From the NCBI GenBank assembly GCA_937982515.1, contig CALJMB010000310.1:1-11232 (forward strand): a stretch of DNA of 11,232 nt. Reading direction: 5' to 3'. Shown one piece after another: positions 5,932-11,232 of the stretch (position 1 is its first letter; each line of letters starts with the position of its first letter). The translations under genes were made by a program, and so were the position numbers. The notes under the pieces are model-generated. The model ran no database searches, was not told where the DNA came from, and saw nothing but the letters and a program-made list of their open reading frames with translations. The stretch comes from an uncultured Balneolaceae bacterium (GTDB taxonomy: Bacteria > Bacteroidota > Rhodothermia > Balneolales > Balneolaceae).

Positions 5932-8388
5932 CTATGGATCCCAGTAATTCGATAAAAACTTATTCCAGTGGTTTTTATTTCTCTCGTGAATCCGCTTTAA
6001 ACCTGAAACGATATCCTTGAATTCCGTATTATCATGCAAGGGCTTCCAGGCCGGGTTTCCCATTATCCAAGGATAGTTTTCATAGCCCAGGTAAATTGTT
6101 TTGCGCAGCCAGTGCAGCGCTTCAGAAATGTTGCCTTCCACAACACAATAGGTAGCCATGCGATAAGCCATTTCGCAGTCTGTTGCCGATATAGCAAGGA
6201 GTTCATCGGTGATCAGTTTGGATGCATGTTCTTTGTCTCCGCTTTTCACGTAACACATAGCCAGGGTAGGATAGGTAATCCGGCGAGAGGGATCTTTTTT
6301 AATTACCGATTCCAGAATAGGTATTCCCTTCTCATACTCTCCGGAACGAAAATAGAGGTAACCCTCGGTGGTACGGAGCAACGAATGTTCGGGTTCCAGT
6401 GCCAGTCCTTTTTTAACTTCACTCCAGGCCATATCCAGCTTTCCGAGATAATGGTAAATACGGGCCCGGCGGTTATATACCTGGGGCGCTGCCGAGGGGT
6501 TATTCTGCAGGGCCATACCAAATAACCGGAGCGCCGACTCATACAATCCATCCAGTTGAAAAATAATACCCGCAATCATGCACACTTCTGCGTCATGGCT
6601 GTAATGTTTTAACAGATACTGAATATCATAACGGGCCTTTTCTTTCTCACCGCGCCACAAGTAGGTATATGAGCGCTGCAGTTTGGCTTCAACATTCCCC
6701 GGATCAATTTCCAAGGCTTTATCCAGATAGCGCTGAGCCGCCATGAAATGAGTGTGTCCGCCAATACCGTTGGTCACATAGTTCAGATGCACTCTTCCCA
6801 ACCCGGCATATGCGGGAGCATAGCTGGAAGTTTTCTCAATCAGGGAAGCAAACTTTTCACGGCTCTCTTCCAGATCCTCCGGGTTACTCGATCCCCACAG
6901 GAAGCGGAATAACAGTGCCCTTGCCTCCAGGTATTCTTCCGAAATATCCTCTGGCGGCCTGGAGGGTTTCTTGCCTGGCTTGTTTATATCTAATCTGCCA
7001 AGGTTAAACAGAGTCTGGACAATTTCATCGGTTATTTCGCTTTGCACCTGCACGAGATCTAATGAAGGCACCCTTATCGTTCCGCCCGTTCGAAATGACT
7101 TATCAGATACTTTCAGGAATTGCCAGTTCAATGTAAAGTTTTCATCAGAGCGGAAGTAAGATCCTGTTAACAGATATTCTGAGTTGAGCTTCTGCTCTAC
7201 TTGTATCTCATCGATATTTTTGCCAATCAGTGAAAGAAAAACGCCCGGAGACCGGACCCGTACCGAAGAGTTCTGAACCAGCCTGTTCGCTACGGCATCG
7301 GCCAGCGCCAGGCCAAAGAAGTTTCTCTGTCCTTCCGGCTCTTCTTCTGCAGGTTTGAAAGGCAAAACAGCAATAGAGTTCTTCAATACGTCGTGGCCTC
7401 CGGCCTGCATAAAGAAAGCCGTTAGTTTTGAAAAAAGGCCGTTCCCTGACTCGGAATCAGAACGGATTCCGGGCGATGGCAAAACAGCCGATCTTTCGCC
7501 GGGAACGGTACCGGATTCAAAATCCAGGCTCTTCATCAATGTCTTTAAAGCTTCAGCAAGCTCCTGCGCGGTTCTGAATCTGTTAGCCGGCTGCTTATCC
7601 AGCGCCCTGAGAATAACCTTTTCGAGCGAGGGTGGAATATCATCTCTTAACCTGCCTGGTTTGACGGGATCCGTTGTTTTTATACTCTGGATGAAGGCAT
7701 TGGGGCCCATACTTTCCGGAACCCAAAACGGGTGATTCCCTGTAATAATTTCGTAGAGGATTACTCCCAAAGAAAATATATCCGACTGTTCCGTACTCCG
7801 CAGCGTCACAAACTGCTCAGGTGCCATATAAGCCACGGCACCCAAAGGAGATGTATCCGGAGTACTTCCTCCGGAAGCCTGAAACATCATATCAGATGCC
7901 GAATTCGCTTCCTGGCTATCTCTCCGCCTGGCCAGTCCGAAGTCAAGAATTTTGACCAGTCCCGCTTCGGTAACTTTTATATTGGCAGGCTTTAAATCAC
8001 GGTGCAGAATTCCCATCCGGTGGGCTTCGCCTAACCCTTCTGCCACCTGAATGCCCACAGAGAGCGCAAACCGGATGTTGAGAGGTTCTTCTTCTATAAG
8101 TTCCTGCAACGTCTTACCATTTACGTACTCCATGACCATATAGGGGCGCTCTTCAAATTCACTGACTTCATATATGGCACATACATTCGGATGCTGAATG
8201 GCGGACGCCATGCGTGCCTCTTCAAGAATTTTAAGACGCACCCGTTTTTTGAATGCCCGGTCTTCGTGCACGATTTTGAGTACGACGGGGCGATTCAGTT
8301 TTGTATCGGTAGCCAGATAAGCCGTGCCCTGCAACCCTGCACCCAGCCTCTGGTGTATATTGTAATGATGGATTTTACTTAATTTCAT
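5932..8388 (-). CDS. Ser/Thr protein kinase fused to TolB-like and TPR domains
   Basis: 818-residue cytoplasmic signalling protein (numbering from ATG 8388). The Hanks-type kinase domain (about 7-285) is complete: glycine loop LGAGLQG (15-21), ATP-anchoring K38 in VVLKIV, E57 in the C-helix, HRDLKPAN (129-136) with catalytic D131, DFG (149-151), and a long Ser/Thr-rich activation loop to MAPE (188-191). A linker of about 50 residues lacks a membrane helix. Then NSIAVLPF...FFGLALADAVANRL (about 337-370) opens a TolB-like/FlgO-like domain to about 460. TPR-like units fill about 490-780, with a C-terminal HWLRKTIYLGYE...PAWKPLHDNTEF typical of TolB-TPR proteins. The frame extends 10 codons upstream to a TTG, but MKLSKIHHYNI starts directly before the kinase fold, so ATG is preferred. 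Substrates unknown. Confidence 0.92.
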   Translation of the reverse strand: MKLSKIHHYNIHQRLGAGLQGTAYLATDTKLNRPVVLKIVHEDRAFKKRVRLKILEEARMASAIQHPNVCAIYEVSEFEERPYMVMEYVNGKTLQELIEEEPLNIRFALSVGIQVAEGLGEAHRMGILHRDLKPANIKVTEAGLVKILDFGLARRRDSQEANSASDMMFQASGGSTPDTSPLGAVAYMAPEQFVTLRSTEQSDIFSLGVILYEIITGNHPFWVPESMGPNAFIQSIKTTDPVKPGRLRDDIPPSLEKVILRALDKQPANRFRTAQELAEALKTLMKSLDFESGTVPGERSAVLPSPGIRSDSESGNGLFSKLTAFFMQAGGHDVLKNSIAVLPFKPAEEEPEGQRNFFGLALADAVANRLVQNSSVRVRSPGVFLSLIGKNIDEIQVEQKLNSEYLLTGSYFRSDENFTLNWQFLKVSDKSFRTGGTIRVPSLDLVQVQSEITDEIVQTLFNLGRLDINKPGKKPSRPPEDISEEYLEARALLFRFLWGSSNPEDLEESREKFASLIEKTSSYAPAYAGLGRVHLNYVTNGIGGHTHFMAAQRYLDKALEIDPGNVEAKLQRSYTYLWRGEKEKARYDIQYLLKHYSHDAEVCMIAGIIFQLDGLYESALRLFGMALQNNPSAAPQVYNRRARIYHYLGKLDMAWSEVKKGLALEPEHSLLRTTEGYLYFRSGEYEKGIPILESVIKKDPSRRITYPTLAMCYVKSGDKEHASKLITDELLAISATDCEMAYRMATYCVVEGNISEALHWLRKTIYLGYENYPWIMGNPAWKPLHDNTEFKDIVSGLKRIHERNKNHWNKFLSNYWDP

Positions 8389-8394
8389 ATGCAC

Positions 8395-8402
8395 CAAAGA
8401 TA
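8395..8402 (-). promoter_or_regulatory. TAnnTTTG-like -7 box adjacent to the kinase start
   Basis: On the minus strand TATCTTTG (8402 to 8395) matches the Bacteroidota -7 consensus and ends 6 nt before ATG 8388. If used, the transcript would begin at or within a few bases of the start codon, giving a leaderless or nearly leaderless mRNA. This also agrees with ATG rather than the upstream TTG as the start. The upstream TTTG has only a 13-nt spacer, too short, so the -33 element is not confirmed. Confidence 0.28.
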
Positions 8403-8477
8403 AAGAGAAACCAGACAAATGTATGTTAACGTATTGTTAGATGTTTCGGAAGGATAGACTTCAAAAGATATCCTTCA

Positions 8478-8485
8478 TAATTTTG
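8478..8485 (+). promoter_or_regulatory. Possible -7 box upstream of the DUF3127 gene
   Basis: TAATTTTG at 8478-8485 fits TAnnTTTG on the plus strand, but no TTTG or TTG occurs at the proper distance upstream and the leader to ATG 8593 would be about 100 nt. Weak call. Confidence 0.2.
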
Positions 8486-8592
8486 GGCTTTTGGCAGATT
8501 AGAAAAGGCGCAGAAAATCATTTTTGAAATACACAGGCCTCATCCGTATTCTGCATGCCACACTCATTGCCAGAAAATTAAACACAATTATC

Positions 8593-8943
8593 ATGGATTT
8601 AAAGATTAAAGGAACGGTTACCAGGATACTTGAGGAACAATCGGGAACAGGGAAAAATGGGCCATGGCGCAAGCAGGATTTTATCCTCGAAACCAGTGGT
8701 GAATATCCTAAACAGGTGTGTATTACCCAGTGGGGTGATAAAATAGATGCATTCAGGATACAACAAGGCGAGCAACTGACGGCTTATATTGATATCCAGA
8801 GCCGGGAATATAACGGACGGTGGTATACGGATGTAAAGGCATGGAAAATTGAACAGGATGGTAATCCACACATCGATGTACCATTCAATGATGAAGAACC
8901 CACCATTGACCTGAGCAGCCCGGAGGAGGGTGCACCTTTTTAA
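8593..8943 (+). CDS. DUF3127 protein (OB-fold-like, Bacteroidota family)
   Basis: 116-residue protein closely matching the DUF3127 pattern as I recall it: GTVTRILEEQSGTGKNGPWR, then KQDFILET, YPKQVCITQWGDKIDAF, and the highly conserved SREYNGRWYTDVKAWKIE. The size and beta-rich pattern suggest an OB-fold resembling single-stranded nucleic-acid-binding proteins, but the function is not established. The last about 25 residues are an acidic, flexible tail (FNDEEPTIDLSSPEEGAPF) reminiscent of the acidic C-terminal tip of SSB proteins; this resemblance is my inference. ATG 8593 is chosen because MDLKIKG is where the family begins. A longer TTG-started frame from 8524 adds a stretch without family resemblance. 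Confidence 0.88.
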   Translation: MDLKIKGTVTRILEEQSGTGKNGPWRKQDFILETSGEYPKQVCITQWGDKIDAFRIQQGEQLTAYIDIQSREYNGRWYTDVKAWKIEQDGNPHIDVPFNDEEPTIDLSSPEEGAPF

Positions 8944-8959
8944 CTACCGGGAGTATTGA

Positions 8960-9095
8960 GGCCACGAAAGCACAGGGGGTATAAAATATAGTGGAAAGCA
9001 GGCCCCCGCCTATACCATATATCTCAGGATAGCATGGTCTGGCCCAATGATAGACCATGCACCACTGACACGATGTCTTTTATGTTTTCGTGGCC
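8960..9095. repeat. Foldback, MITE-like element with imperfect terminal inverted repeats
   Basis: The ends are an exact 10-bp inverted pair, GGCCACGAAA at 8960-8969 and TTTCGTGGCC at 9086-9095. Read inward, both arms share the pattern GGCCACGAAA-n-CA-n-A, then 14-15 bases, then AGTGG (left to 8994, right from 9062), giving imperfect arms of 34-35 bp. The core holds a second perfect 9-bp hairpin, GCATGGTCT (9032-9040) and AGACCATGC (9052-9060), with an 11-nt loop. No clear target-site duplication and no coding frame are present. It could be an interspersed intergenic repeat or a terminator-like structure after the DUF3127 gene. Confidence 0.55.
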
Positions 9096-9126
9096 TTCCC
9101 TGAATGAACCCAAACAACGCGATCAT

Positions 9127-9176
9127 ATGTCGACATTTTTCCTATATTTCGACATATAATATCAACCTGTCGAAAT
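9127..9176 (+). promoter_or_regulatory. Fic gene promoter with three TGTCGA/TCGACA operator-like boxes
   Basis: A perfect 10-bp palindrome ATGTCGACAT (9127-9136) is followed by a 9-bp inverted repeat, ATTTCGACA (9146-9154) and TGTCGAAAT (9168-9176), with a 13-nt spacer. The spacer begins with TATAAT (9155-9160), a plausible -10. TCGACA at 9130-9135 is 5/6 identical to TTGACA but 19 nt away. The boxes thus cover the -35, spacer and start-site positions, as expected for a repressor operator. ATG 9184 lies 7 nt after the last box. Confidence 0.55.
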
Positions 9177-9183
9177 CATCTAC

Positions 9184-10278
9184 ATGTCTTTTAATCGAGA
9201 AAAACCTTACAACGATCTGCCGGAGCTTCCGCCGGAGGCCGAATTAGAGACACCGGCGGTGCTTAAAGCAGCTATTGGAGCCAACCGTACCCTCGCCGAG
9301 TTGAAAGGTAAGGCCGAAAGTATTCCCAATCAGTCTATATTGATTAACTCTATTATTCTCCAGGAGGCGAAAGCCAGTTCCGAGATAGAGAATGTGATAA
9401 CCACCAACGACAGGCTCTTTGAAGCTTTTTCGGCCAGCGACCGCAGCTATGACCCGCAAACCAAAGAGGTGCTTCGCTACCGGGAAGCGCTTTGGAAAGG
9501 ATTCAACGCCCTGGCCGGGCAGCCACTCGCCACCGATCTGTTTGTGGATCTGGTACAGACCATTAAACAGGATGACGCCGGCATACGCAATACCCCCGGA
9601 ACGGTTATCGCCAATCCATATACCAATAAAATTATCTACTGGCCCCCGGAAGGTGAAGAGCGGATCCGCCGGCTGCTGGAGAATCTTGAGCACTACATCT
9701 GTCAACCCGATGGCGATTCCGCTATTGACCCCCTGGTTAAAATGGCGGTAATTCACTATCAATTTGAAGCCATTCATCCATTTGATGACGGAAACGGACG
9801 TACGGGACGTATCCTGAATATCTTATTTTTGGTATTGAAGGGTTTGCTTAACCTGCCCATCTTATATCTTAGTGATTATATCATCAGCCATAAGTCTGAT
9901 TACTACCGGCTGCTGCGCGGGGTTACCGAGCAGAAAGCCTGGGAGCCATGGATTCTTTTCATGCTTGAAGCTGTCCACACGACGGCCAGGGAAACCATGC
10001 AAAAAATTGATGGAATACGCTCCTTACTCGAAGAAACGGTTGCTGAAGCCAAACACAAGCTGCCTGCCCGCGTCTATTCAAAAGAATTGATAGAATTACT
10101 GTTTGAACAGCCGTATTGTAAAATCAAGTTTTTGGTAGACAGTGGCATTGCCAAACGCCAGACAGCCGGCGACTATCTCAAGGAGTTGGAGAAAGCAGGT
10201 ATCCTGAAAAGCAAGCAGGCAGGCCGCGAAACGCTTTATCTGAATGTAAAACTGTACAAACTGCTGAGCGGGGAATAA
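9184..10278 (+). CDS. Fic family protein with inhibitory helix and C-terminal winged helix
   Basis: 364-residue Fic-domain enzyme, probably transferring AMP from ATP to a protein hydroxyl. The canonical active-site loop HPFDDGNGRTGR is intact (198-209) with H198 as the catalytic base. The flap TVIANPYTNKIIYWPPEGEE (140-159) precedes it. The N-terminal part contains SSEIEN (65-70), which fits the inhibitory motif (S/T)xxxE(G/N) with E69 as the glutamate that blocks productive ATP binding, so this is a class II, self-inhibited Fic protein. Residues about 300-360 (KELIELLFEQPYCKIKFLVDSG...LKELEKAGILKSKQAGRETLYLN) form a winged helix-turn-helix like those of Fic-wHTH regulators. There is no signal peptide and no separate antitoxin gene nearby. 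Target unknown; autoregulation inferred. Confidence 0.93.
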   Translation: MSFNREKPYNDLPELPPEAELETPAVLKAAIGANRTLAELKGKAESIPNQSILINSIILQEAKASSEIENVITTNDRLFEAFSASDRSYDPQTKEVLRYREALWKGFNALAGQPLATDLFVDLVQTIKQDDAGIRNTPGTVIANPYTNKIIYWPPEGEERIRRLLENLEHYICQPDGDSAIDPLVKMAVIHYQFEAIHPFDDGNGRTGRILNILFLVLKGLLNLPILYLSDYIISHKSDYYRLLRGVTEQKAWEPWILFMLEAVHTTARETMQKIDGIRSLLEETVAEAKHKLPARVYSKELIELLFEQPYCKIKFLVDSGIAKRQTAGDYLKELEKAGILKSKQAGRETLYLNVKLYKLLSGE

Positions 10279-10299
10279 TAGCTAAAAGTGTAAATATAG

Positions 10300-10376
10300 G
10301 TCGACAGAATCGACACGTGCAAAAATTATGTCGGTAAATTAACTATATTTAGCCACGTTACTCAGTAATGTCGACG
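10300..10376. promoter_or_regulatory. Second cluster of TGTCGA/TCGACA boxes downstream of Fic
   Basis: TCGACA at 10301-10306 and again at 10310-10315 form direct repeats with a 9-nt period. A degenerate TGTCGG lies at 10329-10334 and TGTCGACG at 10369-10376. These share the core of the boxes before the Fic gene. A short frame with ATG at 10403 follows. They may be extra binding sites for the Fic protein's winged helix, or remains of a duplicated promoter. Spacer 10279-10520 otherwise holds no convincing gene. Confidence 0.4.
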
Positions 10377-10402
10377 TTTTCTACACGTTATTTGATATAG
10401 AC

Positions 10403-10471
10403 ATGACAACGAAGAGGGTGGAATTAGCTAACAAGGCGTCAAAGCTGTTTACCGAGTCTCCGATCCGTTAA
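10403..10471 (+). CDS. 22-codon small ORF, doubtful
   Basis: Reads MTTKRVELANKASKLFTESP then IR and stop. It lies 26 nt after the last TGTCGA box and ahead of msrA. The composition is protein-like and faintly recalls the start of PLP-dependent aminotransferases, but the frame ends at a TAA, so it would be a remnant, a leader peptide, or chance. No Shine-Dalgarno site is seen. Reported only because its position after the boxes mirrors that of the Fic gene. Confidence 0.15.
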   Translation: MTTKRVELANKASKLFTESPIR

Positions 10472-10520
10472 TCTATCGGTTCCCGGTAAAGTACGGAACT
10501 CTGAACCCAAATTTTTTATT

Positions 10521-11186
10521 ATGAAAGCGTTAACTATTTTATTCGCTATAACCGGTATTATTTCGCTGGGAATAGTCACTCTGAAAACTCAATCCTCCAG
10601 ATCTATGGATAAAGAACAAGTCACACCGAATTTAAATGGACTTGAACAAGCTACTTTTGGCGCCGGCTGCTTTTGGTGTGTAGAAGCGGTTTTTGAAGAA
10701 CTAAAAGGAGTACAGTCGGCAGAGGCGGGTTATTCCGGTGGTACAGTCAAAAATCCCAGTTACCGGGAAGTTACTACCGGCAATACAGGCCATGCAGAAG
10801 TTGCCCGTATCACTTACGATCCTTCAGTGATATCTTATGAGCAACTCCTGGAAGTATTTTGGCATACTCATAATCCTACAACCCTGAACCGGCAGGGCAA
10901 CGATGTGGGCACGCAGTACCGGTCTGTCATATTCTATCACAACGAAGCTCAAAAAGAAATAGCTGAACAGTCATTAAGAAAAACAGAAGCTTCAGATCTG
11001 TGGGAAGATCCCATTGTCACTGAAATCCAGCCTCTGGAAAACTATTATCAGGCTGAAAACTATCATCAGAATTATTACGCCAATAATCCCAATGCAGGAT
11101 ACTGCCAGGTAGTAATCGCCCCTAAACTGAAAAAGTTCAGGAAAGATTTTTCCCATTTGCTGAAGGAGGAAGAGATAAAACATTAG
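10521..11186 (+). CDS. msrA: Peptide methionine-(S)-S-oxide reductase MsrA, exported or membrane-anchored
   Basis: Repairs methionine-S-sulfoxide in proteins. The catalytic motif FGAGCFWCVEAVF (46-58) has the nucleophile C50 and also C53. The family hallmarks GVQSAEAGYSGG, YREVTTGNTGHAEVARITYDP, FWHTHNPTTLNRQGNDVGTQYRS and ENYHQNYYANNPNAGYC are all present, with C195 as the likely resolving cysteine. The 221 residues exceed the usual cytosolic length because of an N-terminal extension: MKALTILFAITGIISLGIVTL is a signal or anchor helix, with no lipobox cysteine. It therefore probably acts outside the cytoplasm. The start is supported by the signal sequence; M29 would be the alternative cytosolic start. 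No msrB is adjacent within the window, which ends 46 nt after the stop. Confidence 0.95.
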   Translation: MKALTILFAITGIISLGIVTLKTQSSRSMDKEQVTPNLNGLEQATFGAGCFWCVEAVFEELKGVQSAEAGYSGGTVKNPSYREVTTGNTGHAEVARITYDPSVISYEQLLEVFWHTHNPTTLNRQGNDVGTQYRSVIFYHNEAQKEIAEQSLRKTEASDLWEDPIVTEIQPLENYYQAENYHQNYYANNPNAGYCQVVIAPKLKKFRKDFSHLLKEEEIKH

Positions 11187-11232
11187 GGCGTGTGGACATT
11201 CAACGTGCGGTGTGTCTTTGGGCGGATTAGGC

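Noticed and set aside
6034..6525. 163-codon plus-strand frame opposite the kinase TPR region
   Set aside because: Antisense to well-supported coding sequence; composition typical of shadow frames.
8389..8418. Longer kinase N-terminus from a TTG at 8418
   Set aside because: The 10 added residues are not part of the kinase fold, and a -7-like box lies inside that stretch.
8524..8592. Longer DUF3127 N-terminus from a TTG
   Set aside because: The extra 23 residues do not resemble the family, which starts at MDLKIKG.
9244..9777. 177-codon minus-strand frame opposite the Fic gene
   Set aside because: Antisense shadow of a gene with strong motif evidence on the plus strand; no recognisable motif.
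1..11232. CRISPR array, prophage or intact insertion sequence
   Set aside because: No regularly spaced direct repeats, no transposase or integrase motifs, and no phage genes were found on reading both strands.

Overview
The window looks like a chromosomal segment from a member of the Bacteroidota/Balneolota/Rhodothermota group. This is inference from four things. It has small lineage-typical families (a DUF3127 protein and a DUF4834-like membrane protein). Two promoters match the Bacteroidota -7 pattern TAnnTTTG. Strong Shine-Dalgarno sites are mostly absent. A large Ser/Thr kinase-TolB-like-TPR protein, common in Balneolota-type genomes, is present. By eye the GC content is in the mid-forties percent. 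No phage, CRISPR or intact insertion sequence is visible.

Layout. 1-126: possible start of a divergent gene, cut by the window edge. 127-1864 (+): tight cluster of folB, folK, a deoxynucleoside kinase and a small single-pass membrane protein, with overlaps or gaps of 1-2 nt. It joins two folate biosynthesis steps to deoxynucleoside salvage. 1865-2124: spacer with inverted repeats and a Bacteroidota-type promoter. 2125-2670 (+): TPR protein with a nested-stem terminator. 2817-2900 (+): tRNA-Leu(GAG) with its own strong terminator. 2941-3833: nearly 0.9 kb without a convincing gene, but full of short hairpins and one frame broken by a single TGA. 3834-4891 (+): secreted MltB-like lytic transglycosylase, then a 55-residue zinc-ribbon/one-helix membrane protein. 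4958-5614 (-): NAD(P)-binding atypical SDR. 5932-8388 (-): 818-residue Ser/Thr kinase-TolB-like-TPR protein. 8593-8943 (+): DUF3127 protein. 8960-9095: foldback, MITE-like repeat. 9184-10278 (+): Fic AMP-transferase-like protein with an N-terminal inhibitory motif and a C-terminal winged helix, bracketed by clusters of TGTCGA/TCGACA boxes. 10521-11186 (+): MsrA with an N-terminal export or anchor segment.

Most genes are ordinary housekeeping or signalling genes. The parts most worth a second look are: the Fic gene with its flanking TGTCGA boxes, which fit an autoregulated Fic-wHTH unit; the structured, gene-poor 3134-3650 stretch; the foldback element at 8960-9095; and the unlisted zinc-ribbon mini-protein paired with the lytic transglycosylase.
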